From Sitta carolinensis (lineage: Eukaryota; Chordata; Aves; Passeriformes; Sittidae), in NCBI GenBank assembly GCA_032173965.1, contig CM063287.1, positions 4,655,859 to 4,719,858 of the forward strand: a stretch of DNA of 64,000 nucleotides. The letters run 5' to 3'. This document shows, piece after piece, positions 21,710 through 33,073 of this stretch. Positions within the stretch are counted from its first letter, which is position 1; each line of letters starts with the position of its first letter. The notes below the pieces were generated by a model. That model saw only the letters and a program-made list of their open reading frames with translations. It was not told the DNA's origin and made no database searches. The translations under genes and the position numbers were made by a program.

Positions 21710-22713
21710 AGAAAAAACCCCAAACCAAAACCACAAAAAACTCTTGTGTTTTTATTTGGGAAGGGAGTCAGAGGAGAGATTTAAACCAGGTGATGTGGTG
21801 AGGCCAATGACAGGTGGTGCTGATAAGTCTTACTGGGAGATAACTGATGATCTATTATCTACAATTTACCTTTCTGAGGTAATTTCTTTCTAAGAGAACA
21901 AAATGTTCCAGAAGCAGAATAAATATTGTGTGCCATTCATTAGTGACACAAACTCAAACAGATGTCTTATCTTTAATTAACACATGTCCTCTAAAATTAT
22001 TCGTATGTGCTTCCTTCCTGGGATTGTTTTCAAAGAACAGGTGAATGATGTCTCAGATTAAACATTTTCATATAACATCCTCTTCATTTCTGTACTCTCA
22101 GGCACAATCACCAGCTCCTCTTAGTTATGCTCCTCTTTATACTGGTAAATCAATCAAAATCAATTAAATGCTTATAAAATCCTAACCTTGACACAAACAT
22201 ATTGAAGAACTTAACTAAAAAACCCAGTCTGCATAATTTTCACCATAGAAATATGTTAATAATAGCACAGAACAGAGAACTTTCCAATAAAGAAAGAAAA
22301 AATTGCTGTTACAGCTACTTAAAAATTTCCACAGTTACAGTATTTAAACCCATGTTTTGTTATAAAGGTAATGCCCAAGTTGGACAGGTTTCAGTAAGTT
22401 CCTAAAAGGTAATTTAATTGCAATATTTTAGGACAAGTCTCATTATTATACTGTGAAAAGGAAGTCAGGGTTCTCCAGCTAGATCATAAATCAAGATAGA
22501 TGATTCAAAGATACAAACTGAGTATCTCATATAATTTAAATCTGGTGACCTTAAAACACTAAAGACTGTAAACTGAAAAGATGCTGCAGGGATAAGAGGC
22601 TTTGTTATGAGCCTGAGACTGACACTTTTATTTTAGCTATCTTTGCAGACTTTCCTAACACTGTGTTCCCTGTGAGACATGAGAGCATTTTATTACATGG
22701 GCAGAAGCAAAAC
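21710..22713. other. Unique sequence, nothing recognised
   Basis: AT-rich, with no recognisable element or exon. Confidence 0.45.
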
Positions 22714-22878
22714 CAGCTGTGGCTACCCCTGTATCCCTGGCAGTGCCCAAGGCCAGGCTGGACTTTGGGGAGCAGCCTGGGACAGTGGGAGGCGTCCCTG
22801 CACATGGGAGGGGTTGGAGTGGAATGGGCTTTAAGATCCCATCCAGCCCAAACTCTCCTGGGATTCTGCTGATTCTCA
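22714..22878 (+). mobile_element. Short CR1 LINE 3' end
   Basis: Forward-orientation CR1: CCCTGGCAGTGCCCAAGGCC, GGGACAGTGGGAGGCGTCCC, ATGGGAGGGGTTGGAGTGG, ending at GGGATTCTGCTGATTCTCA. It is a 165-bp 5'-truncated copy with an intact 3' terminus. Confidence 0.9.
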
Positions 22879-24199
22879 AGGCATGAGCAGAGAACACCAG
22901 GACCCCCTGCACTCTGCAAAATCCTGCTTCACTAACCTAGCATGCACAGAAAGCCTCAGGCTGTCATATTTGCTCAGTGTAGAATGCTTAAATCCAAGGA
23001 TTTGTGACCTAACCTGGTTGTGTTTTAAGAGTTCAGGTATAGGAGGAGGGGCAGAACCTTTGCTCCCAAGGAAATGCAGCACCTCCCGCCAAGGTGTTTT
23101 CAGCTTTACTTCATTTAGTTGGAATAGGTTAATCCAATGCTCGTTCATTAAAAGTGCCTTTCTTGGGTTTCTTCATGCTGTTCTAGTTGTCAACTTTATT
23201 CCTTCCTATATATAAATAATGTTTCCTATTTATCCTAAACAACAGCTCACTCTGCTCCCCTGCTTTGCAAGCTGTCACTTGCAAACACTAACACAAAGCC
23301 CAGCCTCAGAGAGGTTTAAAATAAGGATCCAAGAGAGCTGCAGATGAGCCATGATCCACCTCCCAAGGCTCTGCAGAACTCTCCAGTGAAAATTAACACT
23401 TTGCTTGGTGGAAAACCCTGCCACTTGTGCTCCTGCCACATCCCTGCCTCACCACAGACCAAAACCCTGGGGAATTTCATCCCACTCAGTGGGCTTGAAT
23501 TGAGAAATTCCAATGAATGGAAAAGGGTCATATGGCTGAACAAGATTCCATGTGGTGGAAGGTTTCAATTAAACTTGCACTGATAAAGTCAGACATGGTA
23601 AAACAGTTTGGGTTTTTAAAATAAAATACGGAATGAACCACAGCAGTGACTGTTACAGACTTAAGGAGATAATGACTTGGATGAGCTGGAACATAGGAAT
23701 TATTTTAATGAGGTTCAACATTTCACTGAGGGGCTTTTTCCATTTGAGGACTTCATGTTCCCAAGGCTACTTGGACACAATAAACACCTGATGCACCTGC
23801 TCCACACGAGCACAGCACCTGCCTAAGCTTTGTGGACATCACAAAGACACAGCCCAGAACAAGCCTCTCAGGCCCCAACGAAGCAGTTTCAGGTGGATTA
23901 AAAGTATTTGGGAATATTTTATAATTTGAAAAACATAAAACAAACTAAAAAAAATCAGAAATAAGCAAAATACTTTATCTTTCCAATTTCAAGCATGTCC
24001 CAAAAAATAGTTTCAGTTAGAAATTTTGAAATGGAAGTTTATTTCATTTTTGAAGGCTAGGCATATCAAAAGCAACCCCAAGGAAATAATTCTTCGTATT
24101 TTTCTGTAGATGAAGGGGAAGAGAAGAAAAGCAAAGGCTGGGTAGTTGTGAGGAATATAAAGTTCAAAGTTTATTTTTCCGGTACAGTCAGCAATTTGG

Positions 24200-24215
24200 A
24201 AAAAAAAAAAAAAAA
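24200..24215. repeat. Poly-A run (16 A)
   Basis: Uninterrupted A run within AT-rich unique sequence. There is no retrocopy upstream that would explain it as a poly-A tail. Confidence 0.9.
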
Positions 24216-27200
24216 GCCAACAAAATCCCCAAATCAATTATCTCAATTTACAGTTTGATTTTTGATCACAGGCTCTGAGAGTAGGATTCAGATATTAAAT
24301 AGCAAAATAAACATTACTAACTACAGTAAACAGGACCTTGTCATATAAGACAAGCACAAAGTTATCAAAATGTGAAAACAGCTCCAGGAACAGGCCAAGA
24401 GTTACTCCCCTTCCCCACTTGCAGTCCTTGTCAGGTGGAAGGGTTGTTTTCATTTCATGTTTCAGTCTTTGCTGAAGTGGAAGGTATCTGAATGTTAATC
24501 CCCACCTTGTGCCTGAACCACAAGGCTCTGTAGGGTTTTTCTGACCTTTTCAATATTCTGCATTCACCCTTTCAGCTCCCCATTAAAAGTCACCAGCCAC
24601 AGGTGAGGCAAGGGAATAGACAGCAAGGGCTGGAAATGCACTCCAGGAAAAACTACTGAAGAAGGAATATCCAATCCATTCCTGTGACAAAATTAAAGGA
24701 AGACTGGAAAATGTCACTAAACTAATTCCTTCTCCTGAGAAAACCAATATGGAAAAAAAATGTGTAAATGTGTCTAGTTAAACTCCTCTTCTTGTAACTC
24801 ACATAGACTTGGCTTGGATGCTCCAACGGAAGAATTTACAGCCTTTGGAAAATCTACTTATAAATCAGGGAGGTTTATAATGAATTTCAAATATTTTAAG
24901 TTACTGCTCAAGAAAAACAAAGCATGACAAAGAATCCTCAGCAAACACACTTCTCCCTCCACCATACCCCTCCTCACCAACATAGAATAAAATATTCCTT
25001 AGGACAAAGAGTTTGGGGAATAGGGACCTAATCAAGGCAGCTTCTCCTTTCCCTGGCAGGGCCCCACTCCTTGAGATACCATTTTCTCACTGATGAATAT
25101 CTGTGAATTTTAGGATCTCCTCTTTGCCTTGCACAGTTTCAGGTGCATCCATTCCATCCACTCTCACCATTAGTAGAGCTGACGCGAAGTCGTCCCCATG
25201 CTGAAATGGGAATTATCTCTCCGAAAGGTGTAAGAATTTTGCATTTCCAAATCACATCTTTACGCTGCTTTTTCTGTTTCCTGGGATTAAAGAGAGATGG
25301 TGCTATAGAGGTTATCAATTCTTGTAAGGATGCAATAGTCCTGGCTTGAGATCCCATTTTCTTTTCAAAAACCTGGCAAAATCATGATGGAAATATTTTT
25401 TCGTGAATGAAAGTCAGCCCAAACACCAATGTGCCAACAGGGTACAAATTTCCCAAGAGCAGTTCCCAAATTAATGAAGGAAATACCCATTTTTACTCAT
25501 CTAAATATCACAATTTTTCACTTGCTATACCTAATATAACTGCTCACAGTTAGAAGGTCAAGAATCTCCTTGTCATTATCAAGTTTAAGCCTGAAAACTA
25601 GGAGAGGTGGGCTTATTTCATTCTTTTTGCATGTTCTTTGGTGCTTGACAAATTAGTATTTTCTTTCCAAGCAGTAATTTCCGTGGAGATACAAAGCAGC
25701 CAGATCCCAGGCTGAGACCTTTCAGACCTGCACAAGTTGAAGTTGTGTGGTTATTACTGCTTCAGAGCCATGTGACCCAGGGCTGTCATTGACTGAAGAT
25801 GTTCGTCTCAGAGGTGACACACAGCCTGTCTCCCCAGAGCAGGGCTTTGGGCCAGCAAGTGACAGCACTCAGGGAGCAAAACATCCTGCCCAGGTGTGTG
25901 GGAGGACAGGTGAAGTCTATATTAGTGGGGCTGAACGAGTCAGCCAAATATGTGCCAGAATCAGCAGGACAGATAATGAATCTTTACGCTCTGCATTTGC
26001 TGAAGCCACCAGTTCCTGCCTGTGCTAACCCCTGTGTGAGAAGCCATAGTTTCCTCATAAGCACTCAGCAGCAGGCAGTGTTTATCCCCTGGTTTATCCC
26101 ATCTCCAGCACATCCATGCTCACTGCCTCACCTGCTCTCCCCACTGCTCTGTGCTCCAGGGTAAGGAACTGAGGGGCATCAAGGGCCTGGGGGGAGTGTT
26201 CTCCACTCTGTTGATCCACAGTGCCCTCCATCCTTCTCCTCTCTCAGGGACAAGCCAAGAATCTGATATCAAGAGGTATTTCTGCTGGACTCCTTCCTCT
26301 CAAGCCGCTCAGAAAATGAGCTGACCCCTCACTAACACCTCCTGGACATGCCCACTCTGCTTCTTCCCTTACACATCCAGGCCTGGCATTGGGAAATCAG
26401 TGATTCTGATAATTTATGAACCTTCTGAAATCTTTGTCCTTAATGCTGTGCTTCAGACTGGTCTAACTCGGCATAAGAGCCAAACTATTCAGGCCCTCCC
26501 AGTGAACCCCACCCACCACATTGCCCTGAAAGGAGCTATGTTCTGTCACACAGCTTCATGAGCAAATATTTTTAATACTTTAAACCTAGGCTTTGGTGTA
26601 CAGCTGGGGTAGCATGCACTGTCTCCAACTTAAATTGACCAGCTGTCCCAAAAATACAACTCCTTTTACTTGAGAACTGTTCTCAGCTCTTAATTTACAC
26701 ATTTCTAGTGAATTGTCATCCTTCCATTCAAAAGCTCTTCCAGAGGCATTTTCCATTTTTGTTAACAATGTTACTGTCTATTTACATCTTGTTTGCAGCC
26801 AATTTTTTGTTACAAAAAGTTTAAAAAGCCTCCATTGTAGCCCTTATTGTTTTTCCAACCTTCCTGTACCATCCAGCTTACTTTTCTTTCAAGATCTTAC
26901 CCTTTATAGCTCAACTAACAAGACTCTCATTTTCAAAAATCTCAGGTGCTTCAGTCTCATTTGCAATAGCAAGAGCTGAGTGTCCTAATGAAAGTCCATC
27001 CTAACTGCAGCAAATCAGACTGGAAAGGGGAAAAAAGCAACCACACAGCTCTCACCACAGGATCCTCATCCCTCTTCCTGTTTTCTGAGAATTCCAGTTG
27101 CTTTCCCCTCTCTCCTTGTTTTTTGCATGCCTCTTCCAGCCCTTTCACTTCAAAATACCAGCTGATCTCTGTCTGTGGATTAAGTTCTTTACAGCTGAGC

Positions 27201-27262
27201 CTGTGACTCTTCCCTGCAGAGGGAGTAATTTTAATTTTCTGCTTTTTCTTACTGATTTGCAG

Positions 27263-27302
27263 AGCCTGTGACCGTCACTGGGTCCTTAACGTACACAGAC
27301 AG
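27263..27302 (+). other. Candidate 40-bp microexon
   Basis: The left side has a long pyrimidine tract ending GCTTTTTCTTACTGATTTGCAG, cited here as signals only: tract 27229-27260, AG at 27261-27262. The right side is CAG|GTAAGT, a full match to the vertebrate 5' splice-site consensus. The 40 bp are open in two of three frames (for example PVTVTGSLTYTD) and contain two CpGs. Unlike the other exon candidates, both splice signals are strong and the interval is far from any repeat. No gene context exists in the window, so it could be a small exon of a long-intron gene or a lncRNA, or a chance pairing of good splice sites. Confidence 0.25.
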
Positions 27303-30022
27303 GTAAGTGTCCAAAAACAATCTCTACTGCACAGCACAAATTTTCCCTGTGAGTATTTTGCCTCTTTGGGAATAGGTTTCTGCGTTCTCCTGCACGAGCC
27401 TGATGCAATTCCCATTGTCCAGGGTTTCAGTCAGTCGATGCTGGAATCGATACAAATGTGACACTGCAGCAGGAAGTGGCACATGGAAATGGAGTGAAAG
27501 GCAGATTGGCCTCCTTCCTGAATCCAGGGTTTTATAAAGCCCACAAGGGACAGAACACCACAGACTCACAGAGAGCAAAGTGCTCTGCTGCCTCTTCACG
27601 TCTCATGTCAGCTCACACGAACGTTTTAGCGCCAGATGTGAAATAAAATAATAAAATAATTTATGCTAAATAAATGCTATTTAGAAACTGTTAATGCAGA
27701 ACAAATCTGATTAGAAACATCACTTAACATGTGCCAAAATCCCTGTAATAAAACCAAAGCCCTCTTCCACCCTCAGGGAAGGGAGGAGTAAGAAGACATA
27801 AGAGCTGCCTTCAGAGACTTTATTCTCTCAACTTTCACCCAAGACCAAAAATTCTGATACTAACTCAATTTTTTTCCACGTTGACCTTTTTCTTTTCCAA
27901 TACATTTGGAAAAGAAATCCCATGGCAGACACAGAGAACCTGGCTAAAGAAGAGGTTACTGTAAGAATCGAAGAGGAATGATTTTAAAAAGATGAAAACA
28001 GACAGTCTAAATAATTCTTTTATTTCTTCTCAAATATAGAACAATTTATTAATGTGACCTGAACAGTTGCCTTTTTCTGTTGGAAAAAAAAAAAAAATTC
28101 TAATTCCAACCCAAGATCTCCTGCAGTTTACTTCCATCTGCAGGCCTTCATGCTTTCCTGGCTGATGTTCATCATGCCCATCCTGGAGTTACACAGAAAA
28201 TGCCAGTGAAGAACTTTCCACAAGAGAAGTTCAGGAAGCTTTTTGTGCTCTAACACAAACTGTCATTGTCCTGTATGAACGTAACATTTAAGGTACAAAG
28301 CCCAGCCAAACCAGACTTCAAAGACACATTTTTTTCAGTGTAATTTTCACTCCTTCAAGAAACCTAATTGACTTTTCCAGACCAGTTTATTCTTTGTTAT
28401 CAATTTTATACCACACCAGGTATGACAGTTTGTTCAAAAAAGATAAATTGAGATGTCAACATGTTTTCCATTTTTGAACGTGTAAAATGTAAATATTTAA
28501 TGAGCAGATTTAGAAACTCCTACATCTGTGCTTGATTTATTTGCTAATGTTGTCAATGTATTTTCCTTATACTTTATATTCATGTACTGAGCATCCTCCC
28601 CCACTCTTTTCTTTCCAAATTTCTTCAACCTGCCACTGAGACACCTCAACTGTAAGGTCTCAGGCAATGGCCAAGATCTTCATTTTTATCTTCACAGAAT
28701 AAAATATGCCTGGGGATGTCTTGGAGTACCACAAATGCAATGTGCACAGATGCAATAAAGCAGAAATGACCAAATGTAACAAAGTAAAAGAGAAGGGAAC
28801 CTTCTAATTTTAATTTTAGCATTACCACAGAAAAGTCACACCTTTTAAATGGTCAGATCACCAGCTCAGTACCAAATCTTACAGGTTCATCATAGTTACA
28901 TAAAGTAAAGAAAGCTCACATCTTCAAAATTTAGGTTATGGATATTTTAGGACTCTTGGAAACAAGGTGCATGTTTGATATTCTAATCAGTTGGCTAATG
29001 GAAGCTATCTGTTCAAAATTTATTTGCTTAACTACACAAAATATTTAAACAAAGTATTTAGCTGGTTGCAACACCTGCTAAAGAGATGACACAATCTCCT
29101 TTTGACTCTAAAACACAAAAATAGAGCTATTGAAACCAGCTCTCCAACAATTACTAGCTCAAAATTACTTCAGAAAGAATTTCTTCTCATCTCCAGAAGT
29201 ATCTTTTATATAACCTTCTTTGTACAAGTTTAAATATATTTTAAGTGGCGCATCAGCAACTCCTACTTCCAACAACTCAACTCACCAGGCAGAAAAATAC
29301 CTTTGAGAGCTGAAAACCTTCAGCATTTGCTAAGGTGAATGTGCATACACGTGAAGAACACTTCTGTAGGAGACATAAATATATATAATTTTTTAATGAG
29401 TGATAGGACACACACCCACATGGATCCTAGAGGACAAAGCACTGGAAACTGGAGACAGTTCAATGGAAAATGCTGCTGGCAACAAAGACATCTTTCCCCT
29501 GCCTGTTAGCACTGAGGAGAGACTCTAGGCACTCAGATATAATCCTAAAAGCCATTTCCCCTGCCTCTACACCCAGGTTCAGTTCCAGTTCAATCCCTAG
29601 AGTGAAATCCTGGCACTGAAAGGTCAAAGGAATTATTTCCCTTGTCTTCAGGAGTAGCAAAGCTTCCCCCTACATCATTAATCCAGAGTATCATTCATTA
29701 TCATCCTGATTCAGAACAACCTGTCAGGAAACGGGAACAAAGCCCATAAACACCTTTCATGTTATTTCCATGTCCTTCCCTGCAGTAATGCATGAATGAT
29801 CCATGTGGTAGGAACACAGCATGTACAAAATGGGGGAGAAAAAAAGACAAAGAGAAAGGGGAGAAAAAGCTTCACATTGGATATTTAGCACTATTATGCA
29901 AGTGAGAAGAAAAAAAGATGGTTAGGGGTATTCAACCAGAAGTTACTTGGGAAGTTTTTGGATTGGCATGGAGACAGGAAATAAGAAACAGGCCCTCTCC
30001 AACTTTTAGACACACAGGGTTA

Positions 30023-30046
30023 TTTTTTTTTTTTTTTTTTTTTTTT
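30023..30046. repeat. Poly-T run (24 T)
   Basis: Uninterrupted T run. There is no recognisable retroposed gene on the right that would make it a minus-strand poly-A tail. Confidence 0.9.
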
Positions 30047-31253
30047 AAGAGAGCCCTGAAGAATATAAAGGATGTTCACAGAGCAACGTAAAGATCTCCA
30101 ATACAACACAGAGTCCCACCCCAAACAGACAAGGACATGTAGGAAACTTCTCTCAGAGTGAGCCACTGGGACTAATTAGGAAACAAATTATCCCCATGGC
30201 AATCAAACAGATGGTTTGAGTGACCATCAGGCTATTTTCACCAGGAGGAATCACCATGAGACACCACAGAGCTGGGCTGTTGTCTCTGTGTTATCACCAG
30301 GAAAATCAAATACACAGTGACAAAGTTTGAGGATGGTACACACAGGGGTGGAACAGCAAACACCAGCAGCTGGGAGAGAGGAGCCTGGATGTCTTGGTGA
30401 GCTGAGGACAGGAATGAGCACCAGAATGATACAAGCAAATATTAAGCCAGACAAAGATCAAAAAAGGATGCCTGATATCCAGAATGGAGGATTCTATCTG
30501 GAGAAGGTTTTGATAACACCCTGAGAAGAGTGCTGCAAGGGCACAGGATTCGCATATTTATTTTTAGAGAAGTAGTCAAAAAAACCCAAAAACTCACCTA
30601 GCTCAGCTGGACTCACAATACTAATTTAGACACAAATAATCTACCTTTGGATTTTTCAGGTTTTTGTGCTTGCTTTATCTTTTACTTTTTGATATTAAGT
30701 TGATCTCAAAATGCAAATGACCTTTTAAAAAGATACCCCACCTTAAGCCTGGTCCTGTCACCTCTTTTACATCTGCAGTAGTCATTAAATTTATCCTGTA
30801 TTTGCAGAATTTTAGTGCCCTAAACTCTCTCCATCAATTAATAACGCCCTCAGATAGAGAATACTGTCTGCTATTCATTCCCTTAATTCATCAGTAAGAA
30901 GGGGAGCATATGGGGACCAAAATACAGGGCAAGGATGTAGAAAACAGCCTTCAGAATTGGCTCTTCAGCCTGGAAGAGCAGCTGATGCACCCTCCTAAAA
31001 TGTCTCTGAAGAGCAGACGACAGCATTAATGTAATAGAACTGCTGAGAATGGCTCCTCCCTCCCCAGCACACATCTCCTGAAGAACACACAGCAATCACT
31101 CCCCTGGTGCTTGAATTCATAACACAGGAGATGAGGGTGAGCTGAGATCTCCCTCTGCTCATTCCTTTGGTTCGGTCTGTGCTGTGCTCTCTGATCTCTC
31201 CATGTCCCATTTCCTAAATGATCAGAACCATTCTTTTCTTCTCTCCCGTATTG

Positions 31254-31602
31254 CTTCCATGTCGCTGTGGGCGATGAACAGACGACATGAGACCTCGTTA
31301 TAAAAACTGCATCTGACTCCCCTTTATTCAAAGACTGACCCCCTTTATAGAGCTTCTCGAGCAGGCCATCTCACTGGTCAGCAGAGTGCCAGAACTCTTC
31401 ATCCCATTGGTTCAAAACTGAAAGACAGAGAGAAGTCCATCCCACAGAAAGGAATCCAAAACATCACTCTGTTACAATAACACTCGTGATGTTTATGCCA
31501 AGCCTGTGAGAACACAAGGTCTTCCTGAACCAAAACACCACGAAGAAACTGAGTTCAGAAACTCAGCACCTTCAGGCCCAGGAGCCTCAGACTACACTTC
31601 CA
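31254..31602 (-). mobile_element. ERVK-type solo LTR with perfect 6-bp TSD
   Basis: The LTR is 31260-31596 (337 bp), starting TGTCGCTGTGGG and ending CTCAGACTACA. It is flanked by CTTCCA on both sides (31254-31259 and 31597-31602). A 6-bp duplication is typical of ERVK-like (beta-retroviral) integration. Read on the minus strand it begins TGTAGTCTGAG, like the LTRs at 48150 and 51224. It has a TATA-like CTATAAAG (plus 31343-31350) and AATAAA (plus TTTATT, 31323-31328) in the expected order, and ends in CAGCGACA. No viral interior remains. Confidence 0.93.
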
Positions 31603-32549
31603 TACAGATCCCACTCTGATTCTGGGTTATCAAACTTCCTGTTCCCCATGGAACATTCTTTGATCTCCAATGCAGTTGGAGCATCTTCCCTTAGGATGCT
31701 CCATGCTGCTCCTCCTTTCTTACAAAGTTCCTCTCCTCCTCTCTTTCCCTCTGAAATAACTTCATTTATCTTCTTCCCCACTCATCTCCCCTTCCTTCCT
31801 AAAGGCTCCTGCATTTCACAGTAAGGATCAACCAAAGTGCCTGGACTGAGCCAGGATGTTTCTTTTAATTTTCCTTCTGGCTCTCCTGCCAGGCTCCACC
31901 TTCAGTGCTCTCCTGAAAGTGAAAGAGCAAAACTGCCAAGGAATCTTTTGAATTCTGGATGCCTTCATAATCAAGAGGGTGTTTTGATACAGCTGAGATT
32001 CAGATTTCAGAGATGCTGACAGCCCTTTGATTCCTCTAAGCACGCACTTCAGTTTCTGGATCGTATATAAAGAGAAAAGAGGAAGAAAATGATGATTTAT
32101 TTTCGTGAGTGAAACACAACTACTGGCACGTGAGATACAACTGAAGTAATATGTTTGTTTCTCATACATTTATGAACTGACACTTGTTCATGGCAAGAAA
32201 AATACATTCTGTAAGCAAAAAGATGAGGCAATCAAAGCATAAGTCCTAGCCTTGCCAGCAAAAGAGGAGCAAAGGATGGGATCTCCGAGCAGACAAGGAA
32301 TCCACTTCCTTTCTCACAGCCACTTCACCTGAAAGAGCAGACACAGCAGGTTTGCACTAGAGCCTCCTTCAGCTCCCCTCAGAGCTTTCCTTGAGGATTG
32401 CTGTCCCTAGGCTGGAGGGTGCCAAGGATGAAGCAAAGGTATGGTGGCATTCTGAGCAGCAAGTCTGTCCTAGAGGACCTGGTAGAGGAGAGGTGTCAGA
32501 CTGAAGCAAATCTTAGTAGAAGCCCAAAAAACTTAATAAAGTTACATTC
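31603..32549. other. Unique sequence, nothing recognised
   Basis: No repeat or gene recognised. The ~113-codon minus-strand frame here has no domain features. Confidence 0.45.
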
Positions 32550-33073
32550 AGAGAATCACAGAGTTAAAAGGAACCTTTTAAGGATCATCACACTCTGCCA
32601 TGGGCAGGGACAGCTTCCACAAGCCAAGGCTGCTCCAAGCCCATCCGACCTGGCCTTGGGCACTGCCAGGGATCCAGGGACAGCCCCAGCTGCTCTGGGC
32701 ACCCTGTGCCAGGGCTGCCCACCCTGCCAGGGAACAATTCCTGCCTGATCCCAAACCCAAACCCACTCTTTGTCAGTGGGAAGCCATTCCCCACTGTCCT
32801 GGCACTCCATTCCTTGTAAATAGTCTCTCTCCATGCTTCTTGTCGGCTCCTTCAAGCCCTGGAAGGCCACAATTAAATCACCCCAGCACTTCTCTTCACC
32901 TGAACACTCACAGCTCTCCCAGCCTCTCCTCCCAGTGGAGCTGCTCCATCCCTCTGATCATCCTGGGGCCTCCCCTGGGCTCTCCCCAGCAGCTCCAGGT
33001 CCCTGCTGTGGTGGGGCAGCTCTGCAGGTGGGGTCTCACCTGAGCACAGGGGCACAGGGGCAGAATCCCCTTC
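32550..33073 (-). mobile_element. CR1 LINE 3' fragment
   Basis: Starts AGAGAATCACAGAG, then CTGCCATGGGCAGGGACAGC, GGACAGCCCCAGCTGCTCTG, CCCTCTGATCATCCTGGGGC and CAGGTGGGGTCTCACCTGAG. Same subfamily as 7185-7672, 5'-truncated, non-coding. Confidence 0.9.

Larger units (their letters stand above)
22879..31253. other. 8.4-kb stretch with no recognised transposable element
   Basis: This interval contains only homopolymer runs (A run at 24200-24215, T run at 30023-30046) and unique sequence. It holds one 40-bp exon-like segment with consensus splice sites (27263-27302). I cannot show that it is functional. In a window otherwise crowded with CR1 and LTRs, it stands out as a relatively clean block. 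Confidence 0.5.

Noticed and set aside
30023..30046. Poly-T runs as tails of minus-strand processed pseudogenes
   Set aside because: No gene-like sequence or TSDs found beside the T runs at 30023, 49171 or 62963.
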